A stretch of DNA of 20,991 bases, from the NCBI RefSeq assembly GCF_000003605.2, contig NW_003158735.1, positions 51,321-72,311 of the forward strand, read 5' to 3'. The notes beneath the pieces are model-generated. The model was not told where the DNA came from. It searched no databases and saw only the letters and a program-made list of their open reading frames with translations. Positions 8,535-18,019 of the stretch are shown here, piece by piece. Source of the stretch: Saccoglossus kowalevskii. Lineage: Eukaryota > Hemichordata > Enteropneusta > Harrimaniidae. Positions within the stretch are counted from its first letter, which is position 1; every line of letters begins with the position of its first letter. Position numbers and translations under genes: made by a program.

Positions 8535-9860
8535 ACTATAGTCAAAGAGCGTGGAGAGAGTTGTCACCACCATCCAGGAAAATTTGTTCATTCAGTTGGT
8601 CTTATAGGGTTGTGTGTTCTAATTATTGAATAAGTTTTGGTATTAAATATTTAAGTCGAAGCCTTGCTGGAGCAAGGAGCATGTCGATAGGCGGTTTGAT
8701 GCTAAGGTCACGTATACTTGGATTTCTTATTGGGGTCAATCATTCCTTACTACGTCACTTTTTGCAACGATGGTGGCTTTTCTGACTGACTTGTGTTGAC
8801 CTGCAATGGACGAAAATCATATGCCATTCAGTTTCGATTAAACTTCATATTGCAAATCTTTTCAATGTCCACAATAATTCCAGTTATAGCTTGGATAAGA
8901 TAATATGTGGGAATTCTATGGAAACATCAATTGAATGATACTCCACAGACTGTCATACTTGAGTATAATGATGACTCTTATCATTCAAATAATAATAAAT
9001 ATGAACATTTCCGATCGTTGGTAAAATATTCAGCTAAAATAAATATATCATGTTTGAGTATTACTCACGTTCGCTTTAAAATGTTATTTTCTTGCCTTAA
9101 TAAGTGTTTGATGATTCCTAAAATTTAATAACATGTAAAACATCCGCTAAAATCACGCTCCCTCTCACCAGCAATTGCGTTAAAGACGTAAAGGCGCTGT
9201 TCACGAGATGCTGGTAAAACTGGTACAGCTTAGTACAGATTACATGGTGTTAGAATTCTGTGTTTAACTCCGTGATCGAGCAGGTGCAGCTAAAATCAAG
9301 CACCAGTGGTCTATTATTAAGGTTTGACTCAATGTGGCTCTTTCGAGTATTAAAATATAGGTCATACTACTGAAGAAGAGTAAAAAAAACTAAAGTTCTC
9401 GGCTACTTGTATCTTGCTTATGAAATTATAGATTTTAGTTGGACAAGCAGTACGTAGAAGTAATAGCAGCATGAACAGCAGTCAGTCAGTTTTGAGAGTC
9501 TAATTTCAGTTTATGTCCCACACTCTCTAAGTACACACATGTTTTTTGGTATCACATTATTAACAAATGTAGAAGGCAGTTTACTTTAGGCGGATAGTGA
9601 CCACGTATCCCATCATACGCTCATCAAAAATAATTTCACCCATCAACAATGTCCCAACAGAAACGTAATCAGGCATATCCGCCATATTAAATGTAGGAGC
9701 AATTCTAAATTTAAGTATGGCTCAATAAAACATATTTCAAACACACACTCGGCAGATTACCGACAGTAACGTATGCTTCCATTCTTGATTGTGATGTTAA
9801 TCATCCGTACATATCACACAAATACTTCAGTATTTAAACTGATTTAAGCAGCCGTCCAGT
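8535..9860. other. Extra 1.3 kb in unit 2 between blocks R1 and R2
   Basis: In unit 1 the interval between the R1 region and R2 is only about 150 bp, with weak similarity continuing to AAATAAA...CTTCTTT (near 774 and 8525). Here it is about 1.3 kb. I find no open frame of note, no terminal repeats and no target-site duplication that I could confirm, so I cannot say whether it is an inserted element or DNA lost from unit 1. Confidence 0.5.
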
Positions 9861-9865
9861 ATTGG

Positions 9866-9948
9866 AATACATCACTTTACAACATCTTAGATTATAATAT
9901 ATCAATAAAGGATACAAATATGTATACTATAAATATGGCAAATGTAGA
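9866..9948. repeat. Duplicated spacer block R2, copy 2
   Basis: Partner of 845-935. It joins directly to block R3, without the glycosyltransferase relic present in unit 1. Confidence 0.85.
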
Positions 9949-10090
9949 ATATGATAAAAATATATTACGTGATCACCAATGTTGTAGTCATTGTTCTGAT
10001 GAAATATGTATATTAAGCTTGTGGCATATTGTGATGGAACTCAAGATCCCATCACTTGGTCTCAAATTGTACCAATGTGCCAAGCATGTG
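9949..10090. repeat. Duplicated spacer block R3, copy 2
   Basis: Partner of 1255-1430, with the shared core ATGGAACTCAAGATC then CATCACTTGGTCTCAAATT. A shared CCAAGCATGTGCA string shows the duplicate continues to about 10100 here and about 1515 in copy 1, with an indel between. Confidence 0.88.
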
Positions 10091-10254
10091 CATCATAGTT
10101 CAGTTGAATCATTTGCATGTGTCTGGCTTCTAGGTACAGCTTATCAATGACTTTTATGCATTTTTGGTCAGTGGAGCCTTTGAGGTAAACATCCTCATGA
10201 CAATTGTATGCAGAAGTTCAGTTATATAATCTTCTGTCTAGTTTCTGATTGGTA

Positions 10255-10690
10255 TCGTCATCACAAATCTGTGAAGGATCCCTAATCATTATGATATCTT
10301 TAATCTCACTCTAATAACACCACTGTACACCACGCCTTTGATCAGTTGTTGTACCTCATCAAACATTGCTGCTGGTGTGTGCTATAAAACGCGTAGAGTG
10401 TATGGACTTTGAATCGCTTGGTAGATAACTCTTACGCTGGAAAGATATTCATCTCGACTTGAAGGGATGAAAAAAAAAGACAAATTAGTGATCACGTCAC
10501 CCATTTGCGCATCTGTTACCAGTTTATACAACGTCACCGTATTCACTGATGGTACATCTGTCATACCGGCAGGTTATGTAAGACAGATAGATAAAGACCG
10601 TAGCCTTTTTTTATACAATTACTAAGCAAGTAGTAACATTTTAATTATTGCAGTGGTTTTATTAAAATAATTGTACAGAGATAAAGGAAA
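10255..10690. repeat. Duplicated spacer block R4, copy 2
   Basis: Partner of 1595-1915. It contains about 135 bases (about 10410-10546) with no match in copy 1, bordered by the shared GACT and TTCACTGATG sequences. Otherwise it is collinear. Confidence 0.88.
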
Positions 10691-10699
10691 AGTCGTAAG

Positions 10700-11440
10700 G
10701 CTTAACATTCTGCCGCCTTGGGTTACTGCTTTCCATGATTAGATATTTATGGTTATTTCATGGATAATGAAAAGTTGGCACTTGATACATTCGTTCAGAG
10801 ACATGTATCACATCAACACTATACCAGTATTAATCACAACCGCGCATTCAAATGTTTAATATAATATATAATAATCGTCAGCATCCTTTATTCTATGTTT
10901 TTGTCACATTACACCAAACCCTGCAAATAGAAGTGTTCGTGGAATCATGGAAAGAACGGTGTTCATTACTATGTGATAACTGTTGTAAAGGTGATTGATA
11001 GGTCATACTTGTTTACAACTCAGGAAGGACAATTGGAATCTACTAGGCGTATTTGTGATTCAAATAACAAAGGATGTTTACGATCTACTGAGTTCCCTAC
11101 GTGAGGCAGGTGCTAGCAATACCACATTCTGATTGGCTCATGTGGAAACCCAGGGTGTACATGAATCTCGGCCATTTATGCCTATAAATTGGCTAGACTG
11201 AGGACAATTGTGGTTCATTATTTAAACTAAGTACTCTGTGTATTGCTGCTGCGATATTGTTATTTATATGATGTATGTGTATGTGTATTTCATTTCATTT
11301 CAGGTAATATTGTATTGTCTACCCTATTCTAGCAGTGAAAGAACCCACTGTTCAGTGTCTGTTCAAAACACAAAACAGTACGAATCGACTGTACCATCCT
11401 TAATAACACCAACAGAGAAAAGGGGTGTATGTGCACTTGT
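10700..11440. other. Intergenic, unit 2
   Basis: No gene is recognised. A 100-codon plus-strand frame at 11238-11540 runs into duplicated block R5, where its partner shows no matching open frame, so I do not call it. Confidence 0.4.
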
Positions 11441-11455
11441 GCTGCACATTGAAAT

Positions 11456-11525
11456 GGGCTTTGCCAGCCAAGGAGTATGGACTAGCGATGTGAATAATAG
11501 AATAATCACATTAATAAACCACGAT
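11456..11525. repeat. Duplicated spacer block R5, copy 2
   Basis: Partner of 2815-2910. It lies about 470 bp from the C-terminal end of copy C. The longer distance than in unit 1 (about 240 bp) shows further indels between R5 and the gene. Confidence 0.8.
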
Positions 11526-11995
11526 TATATATATTTGTGACCCATTCTATTTATTAAACTTTACATGATGAATGATCTAAATAGGTGACACAAAAAACAT
11601 TGAGACAAGCATATCAGTGTTTTACGACTATTTTGGTAAATAATTATAGTGCTAGCATTGCTAAAACGGAATATACGGACCTCTAACCAATACAAATTTA
11701 CTCCGCTAGAATAGTATATCAATACAGTACAATGACATGATTGTTACATGACTATTACATGCCCATTTACGACACAGTGGCACAGAGACTAGTACTTAGG
11801 TCTGTGAACATTTGGTTATATGTATTTCATGCATTTCACGACCCGATGAATCATTGTCAAACACAGTAATTTCCGAGCATATCACCAAATCTTTTAAAAC
11901 ATAATATCGGCATATTTACAATACAAACAAAATCAAATTAACTGAATTACCTTATTACCAATACGAACAGAATTACAATGATAAAATCGCCTTAT

Positions 11996-13044
11996 TTAAT
12001 GCCATTTTGAAGTTAAGTTTTCACAGGTGTTAGCTATACATTGCACCGTATCACTTGATAAAAACCAGTGCCCCCATTTTTGGGCTCTTCTGATTTTGTT
12101 CTCGTTGCCAATAACATAGTTGTTTTGCAGAACAACTGGAGTGAGGTTCCTTTGCATTTCTACTTTATGGTACCACTGCCCGCTGACAAATCTGTCCTTG
12201 GGTAGATAGTTCAGTCTGATTGGGTCTTCACGAATTGCGATGTTCGATAACAGTACTTGTTCCGAACCTTTAGTACCGATGTTCTGTTGTTCGTCTTCAA
12301 ATGTGCTCAAACGTTTACTTAGTCTCATAGACAATGTATTCCACACTCGTTGTGTTGATCTTGTTGCATTGAGAAACAGGAAACAAGCACAGAAACGACC
12401 TCTTATAGCATAATTTGCGACATTGACGTACATATCTGAGGAATTTATCTGTCTACGGAACAATTGAAGTGGGTTTCCAAACCAAACAGCGTCAGATTCT
12501 GTTATTAATACACTAATATTTCTTGTCAACAACATACCAATTGTCTGTACACGGAAGAGTCCAAATTGATAATAATTGACATGCCCGTATGACATAGAAT
12601 TTTTAGTCCCAAATTCTATAAGCAAGACATTCAGATGAGGTCGCCAACCAAGTAATCCATCGTACGCAGCTTGGTCAGTAGTAATAAACACCGTTTGCTC
12701 TAATACGTCATCAAAACAATCCACGTTGCAAATCCAACTTTTTGTCATATTCAAGTAAGCATGGTTCAAAAACTGCACAACGGTAAACCATAACGTTTTT
12801 GTATAGCTGTACTTATTTCAAGTAATTTCTCGGCACTCAGGTACATATTAGGCACAACCACGTTCTCGAATGAATCAGCCAAGCTTTTTTCCTGTCTACC
12901 GCCAGACATTGCCATCTTCAGCCTTGTAGGTGGTCGAATGTTCCACCAAGAGAAGTATCCATCAAGAAACCCAGTCAACATCAGAAATGTAACACACAGA
13001 CATAATACTAAACGAGTTGATATCTTTAACATGTTTTGAGACAT
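11996..13044 (-). pseudogene. Glycosyltransferase copy C, single frameshift
   Basis: This is a full-length homologue of gene B, 1049 nt against 1059. The first 86 codons (from the ATG at 13042-13044) encode the tail, membrane anchor (about residues 12-31) and stem. The frame then runs to a stop at 12766-12768. The catalytic part continues open in another frame from about 12784 to the TAA at 11996-11998. The cause is one missing base in an A run at 12785-12787: copies A, B and D all keep the four-base phase at this point. The E-S-D motif, the ATTDQ-like segment, LNYLPKDRFVSGQ and RRAQKWGHWFL are all preserved, and I see no other lesion. If the missing base is real it would remove the catalytic domain. 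A homopolymer assembly error is a live alternative, and then this would be a second intact gene of about 349 codons. TATA-like elements seen in B are altered here. Confidence 0.9.
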
Positions 13045-13405
13045 CGTATTGCAACTATATTAGAGGTCTGTGACTGAGCGTTGTTTGATCGCCTCATGTC
13101 AGGGTTTTAAGGTTTGATTTAGAAACAATTTATCGCGGGGAGGATGCAAATATGCAGATGTGTCGAAATACAAGGTTATTATCTGACTGAATCCACATTG
13201 CTGAAAAGGCGAATATATATGTGATATTTGGAGAAATTGTGATACTTTTAAAGGCAATAAGCGAGTCCTACCACCAATTTTGCACGACATGCAAAAAAAT
13301 AAAAGTGGTTCAATGCCCCCCATTTATCAATGGAATATCCTATGAAAAATATTGGACATATATTACCCAATGCGAAAATGTAGTACACATGTGCACAAGT
13401 TGTAT
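13045..13405. repeat. Duplicated 5' flank of copy C
   Basis: Partner of 7617-7975. It ends shortly after GCGAAAATG.AGTAC, where similarity to the B flank is lost. Confidence 0.95.
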
Positions 13406-13586
13406 TCTACGTAAAAAAACAATAATATTTGTCTGTGCATCTATAACTGTAGCAGTTTAAAGGACTATGACAGTTGTCTGGTATTGCGTTATATGTTTTC
13501 TTGAATTGTATTTTTACTATACCTAAGTGTTCCGAATATAGCGTAGTTAGTGTGAAATCACATTTAGCTAGGGAGGCTATTAGGGG

Positions 13587-13997
13587 TTGCCCTTATTGGC
13601 AGCAGCTCAAGAACTCGGCGATTTGTTTACAAGGCTGGACGGCTGCATAGTAGTTTTATGGTTTCTCTTCGATTTAGATGGTTTCTCACTTCACTTATAC
13701 AGCAAACGTCAAGATTTGAATTTTGTATTTACCTACCTGTTAGTGAACTGTTGGAAGGAATCGTTACGCAATAAACGTATAAAGTTGCACTGTTATCGCG
13801 ATCTGCTAGTTTGTTATTGTCGGCACTTCGCCGTCTGCACGCGATCTGACGTGAACTTGTACATACAAATAGAACGATTTATTCCTGTAGGTTACATGTT
13901 TAGTATCGATTGGGAACTTATAAGACTCATGCGGAATTACTATAGGAAGCTAGTGTTTTCGTTTATCCTAGTACGATTTGCGACTACATTAAGATAA
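13587..13997 (+). CDS. Unrecognised 136-codon open frame, doubtful
   Basis: This is the longest open frame outside the glycosyltransferase family. Its composition is less AT-rich than its neighbours, which itself lowers stop-codon frequency. The translation is rich in Leu, Arg, Tyr and Phe, with a hydrophobic stretch near residues 20-36. I recognise no domain, signal peptide, zinc finger or repeat. There is no convincing Kozak context, polyadenylation signal or duplicated partner. It could be an exon, a transposon scrap or chance. Confidence 0.15.
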   Translation: MPLLAAAQELGDLFTRLDGCIVVLWFLFDLDGFSLHLYSKRQDLNFVFTYLLVNCWKESLRNKRIKLHCYRDLLVCYCRHFAVCTRSDVNLYIQIERFIPVGYMFSIDWELIRLMRNYYRKLVFSFILVRFATTLR

Positions 13998-14928
13998 TAC
14001 GAGTATGACTTAACATAGTTTTCATTATAGCAGAAATACCGACAAGCAAATGGATATTGTGATTCGTATAACTTTTTTTTCTGTAGTAGCAAGGATAGGA
14101 GTGGGCTTCTACCAAACACTACAGTATGCCTGTTATATATAAATGATCATTCGCATATCTATTATCTGATTAATAATAATAATGTAGGACGCAATTGTGA
14201 TTGCTGTCAAAACATTGTATTAATAATTGCATTCATCAACTTGTTTATGTCCGGTAGACATGTGTCACACGCATATCAACAACTTCTCTTTTTTTATCTG
14301 TTAGACCCATTCAGTTGGCTGGTACCCATAGAAAATTGGTTATTTGAAGCATGTTTGTTACTTAGTGTAATTAACATTAATTTTGAAATGTATTATAATA
14401 TTAATCATTTTCTTATTTTTTAATGCCAGAAGTATTGCTTTCGAAATCTTATTATCTGTTCGAACTGAAACTTTTGTCGCCGGTATCCACGTATATCCAT
14501 GTCTCTCAACGCCCTTCAGTTGAATGAAAACATTGTGAATCGCAATACTGTCTATCCAATGCAGTTCACCAGTTTAAGCCATTAAAATACACGCGCATTA
14601 TAGTTTAAATAAGATAATCGCTTCTCGATTTTGTTTCTATTAGCAGATTGATTAGTTCCCTGTAAGAGTGACACATTGAATGATGCATTCAAAATCTTAT
14701 GAACACGGCAATGTGTAGTTTACACTAATATATAATCGACAGAACTGTAGTACAGAACATCTCACAGGATTACTGGTAGTACAGTACAGCCTTGGGAACT
14801 ATATGTTTAACAACCAAGAAAGAATGGTCTAATGCGAATATAAAAACGATGTAGAATTGACCCTCCACCTGTACAACTGTCGCTTTGATAATGGGCCGTC
14901 AAACGAAATTAAGTATCAATTTTAAATG

Positions 14929-14931
<3 letters not shown>

Positions 14932-14969
<38 letters not shown>
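14932..14969. repeat. AT dinucleotide microsatellite
   Basis: This is an uninterrupted AT/TA run of about 38 bases, similar in length to that at 120-158. It lies about 325 bp before copy D. Confidence 0.97.
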
Positions 14970-14973
<4 letters not shown>

Positions 14974-15294
14974 TGGTTGCCAATCACAGTTAGAGAAATT
15001 CACTAATAAATGTCTACCCAATTTTCAGGTCTAAATTAGGTTGATTCTACTACTTCGAATGATTCACTCATAACAAATTGCATTTGTATAGGTTATGGTA
15101 TTTGATGTTTTACCAAAATAAGTAATTATTTAAAATAATTTATTCTGCTTGTTTCCCATTTTGGTCATTAAGGAAAATAATATTTAAACATAAACATAAT
15201 ATTTTCATTCATTTATTATTGAATTTATTATACGTTTTATATAATTTTATTAAATTATTATAAGGCTGAAGCTGTGTTAATCATATATTGCAAT

Positions 15295-16327
15295 ATGGTG
15301 TCCAAAAGCGCACTGAAAATAATAGCGCGCTGTTTGTGTGTTGCCGCCATCAGAGCATCTATCATTTTCTCAACGGGAAACTATAACAGTGATTAGATAT
15401 TTAACAACCGTTTTAAGTGTGAATCTGGTTTAGATAGTCTGGTGCCAGTCCAGGGACATTATTAAAATAATGATACATTCACGAACATGAACAAATTTAG
15501 TTAGAATAGGCTCAGATATACAGAAACGTTATTGTTTTATCGTTGTGCAGTTTTTGAACCATGCTTACTTGAATATGACAAAGAGTTGGATTAGCAACGT
15601 GGATTGTTTTGATGACGTATTGGAACAAACGATTTTTATTACTACTGGCCCAAATGCATACGATGGATTACTTGGTTGGCGACCTGAACTGAATGTCAGG
15701 CTTATATAATTCGGAACAGAAGACCCTATGTCATATGGGCGTGTCAATTATTATCAATTTGAACTGTTCCGTGTAAGGATGATTAATGAGTTGTTGGCGA
15801 GTAATATTAGCATATTAATAACCGAAGGTGACGCTGTGTGGTTTGGAAACCCACTTCATCTGTTTCGTGAAAAGCCGATTCCCTCAGATATGTACGTAAA
15901 TATCGCAAATTACGCTGATGAATCACAATTCTGTGCTTGTTTTCTGTACCTTAATGCAACAAGGGCAACACAAAGAGTGTGGAATACACTATCCACAAGA
16001 CTGGCTAAATGTATGAGCAACTTTAAACAAGGACAGCAGAACATTCATTTTCGAGGTTCGGAACCAGTAATGTTTTTCAACATTGCTATTCGTGAGGACC
16101 CCATCAGATTGACTTATCTTCCCAGAGACAGATTTGCCAGTGGACAGTGGTACCATAGTGAGGATATGCAGCAAAACATCAGTCCAGTTGTTTTGCAAAA
16201 CAACTATGTTACTGGTAATGAGAACAAATTAAGAAGAGCCCAGAAGTGGGGACACTGGTTTTTGGCAAAAAATACAACACAGTGTCTATATGATAAATGT
16301 CAAAGTTTAATTTCTAAATCGCTCTGA
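15295..16327 (+). pseudogene. Glycosyltransferase pseudogene D
   Basis: This is the only plus-strand copy and is nearly full length. The segment from 15295 encodes a decayed anchor (ARCLCVAA) and stops at TAG 15394-15396. GCAAT followed by ATG GTG TCC aligns with GCAAT ACG ATG TCT of gene B, so the original start seems to have become GTG with a new ATG one codon earlier. Stem-like codons around 15433-15457 stay in that frame, with a further stop at 15463-15465. The catalytic part continues in another frame from about 15491, starting near IQKRYCFIVVQFLNHAYLN. A nonsense TAA at 15707-15709 replaces the Glu of the EFGT segment. From there the frame is open to TGA 16325-16327. The acidic motif is E-G-D (15824-15832). 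FITT is followed by GPNA instead of DQAA, an odd change in a conserved spot. A protein starting at the ATG at 15728 would lack anchor and N-terminal domain. Confidence 0.9.
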
Positions 16328-16329
16328 TT

Positions 16330-17840
16330 GTTATGATACAAAACGGTATGGGATAACTTGTGATTCCATTTTTGTGAAACAATGTACATTTCTAATCATG
16401 TATCGAATATTTAAAAGTGTATTTCTTAAAGTGTTTGCCTAGTATACCAACCCAGTGTATATAATAAGCCTTTCAAAGTTGTTGTCACTGATATCATGCA
16501 ACTGAATTAATAAGGACGCGCTTATTTTCTGATATATAAATTTTTGATGTTTTTGAGGGGCACTAATCAAATGCGTTGCATCAGTCTGACTCTCATGATC
16601 ATACTTGTATGTAGTGGGATGATTGGTATTTGGTCTACTGTTCACGTTGGCATAATCTGTTAAATGAACGTTAAATGGAGTAAATGAACGTTCATTTCTT
16701 GATATGAACAAACATTGAAACAAGTTACAGTGTAACACCACAAACGTTGAAGAATTCGAATCTCTAAATGCTGTGTAATTTGTTTTAATTTCGAAGTTAG
16801 CTAACAATGCATTGTACACAAATAAACCTATAATTCATGGTTTAATACGACCTTACACAGTTAAGAATGTTCCCGAGGGACAACTCAGTTAACGAGCAGA
16901 GACAGTCACTGTGTGCAATTTGAATTAAATGTACAGGTAAATGAGGATTCAAATTCGTGATCACGGCAAACGCCCCTGCATGTAGACTTTTTTCTCGTCA
17001 ACCCACAGTCAATCACCCAAAACGAATATCGCAAAATGTCATGTAATTATGGAAAGACAGGGATTGGTGTATACAATTTCAAGAGAATACTAAGACTAAT
17101 TTTGAAGATGTATTGTTGCTCGTTTTGTGAAGGAAAATGAATAAAGACTGTCAAATCAATACTATAAAGCAATCACCACTTCAAACAGCTGACGAATTTA
17201 CACACACGAGTTTTGGTTAAATGAATTAAACATTTGAAGGAGCCTTACTATAATCATCATCAACATGTCAAGACATCATTTCCCAAATTGATAATTCTAT
17301 TGATAATGTGGTACAAAAACGAACCTTCTTTACATAAACAATTAAACCCAGTTAGCGCCGGTTTCTAACAAAACTAGGTAAATTTACTCACACATTAAAT
17401 AATAAGTATAAGAAAAATGTTTTAAACAATTAAATTCATCTAAAGTAGAGAATACTGATAGTGATCTCTCACATACTATAAAATGGTTACATGATGATAA
17501 ACAGTAATTACATCACAAGTTGAAATAATGATAGATATGCATAAACAGGAACATTCGGTTTCATTGCACATATACACACACGTAGGAAAAGCATAACTCT
17601 AATGAATGTCATTGAAAACATTTTACAAACATTTGCATATAATTACTTAAACGTTCTAGATATGCATAAATCTCATTTTCTATGTAAAATATCGATACTT
17701 TGCAATACAAACGTTAATCCTGAGATGGAGACTTATCATTTAATATCTGTAAACTTGACTTAAGAATTTGAAAGGTATGTCGGAAATGACAACAAGTTTA
17801 TATATCCTTATACAAAAGTTTAACCGACAGAGGTAACCAT
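16330..17840. other. Intergenic downstream of copy D
   Basis: No gene is supported. A 126-codon minus-strand frame at 16439-16819 has no recognisable features. One palindrome lies at 16682-16697. Confidence 0.45.
16682..16697. repeat. Perfect 16-bp palindrome
   Basis: AAATGAACGTTCATTT reads the same on both strands. The half TAAATGAACGTT is also repeated about 22 bases earlier (near 16660). It could be a binding site for a dimeric factor or chance; nothing nearby decides. Confidence 0.8.
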
Positions 17841-17843
17841 GGA

Positions 17844-17913
17844 GTTTTAGCAACCTGAGAGCTCATTGTCAAGCACGACGAAGTTGACAATGTACTCTGA
17901 GGCTCACTAAAAT
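17844..17913. repeat. 70-nt imperfect hairpin
   Basis: The arms 17844-17872 and 17884-17913 pair over about 29 nt with a few mismatches, including a perfect CATTGTCAA/TTGACAATG stem next to an 11-nt loop. The size resembles a precursor hairpin RNA, but the same motif recurs nearby in degenerate form, which favours a repeat element. Confidence 0.75.
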
Positions 17914-17974
17914 GTATGTCCACTGCTATCGGGTGAACACTCGAATAATTGTAGCGAATATCTTTGGACATACA

Positions 17975-18016
17975 GTTTTAGCGACCCGAAGAGCCCGTTG
18001 TCTACTGAAGCGAAGC
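17975..18016. repeat. Degenerate direct copy of the hairpin's left arm
   Basis: GTTTTAGCGACCCGAAGAGC followed by CCGTTGTC resembles GTTTTAGCAACCTGAGAGC then TCATTGTC at 17844-17870 in the same orientation, 131 bases downstream. The second copy has no matching right arm. Together they look like pieces of a dispersed repeat family. Confidence 0.55.
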
Positions 18017-18019
18017 CGA

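Larger units (their letters stand above)
13406..15290. other. Spacer between divergent copies C and D
   Basis: No recognisable gene is present apart from the doubtful frame at 13587-13997. It contains an AT microsatellite at 14932-14969. Copies C and D are arranged head to head across this spacer. Confidence 0.5.

Noticed and set aside
9797-9811. 15-nt exact match TTAATCATCCGTACA to pseudogene A (3689-3703)
   Set aside because: Flanking bases do not continue the alignment, so I cannot support a sixth glycosyltransferase relic here.
12766-12800. Programmed frameshifting or a tiny intron joining the two halves of copy C
   Set aside because: There is no slippery heptamer, pseudoknot or splice-site pair at the junction, and the paralogues read straight through; a one-base deletion or assembly error is simpler.
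15989-16198. 69-codon minus-strand frame
   Set aside because: It is antisense to the conserved part of pseudogene D.
16439-16819. 126-codon minus-strand open frame
   Set aside because: No recognisable domain, no supported control signals, ordinary low-complexity AT-rich translation; likely chance.
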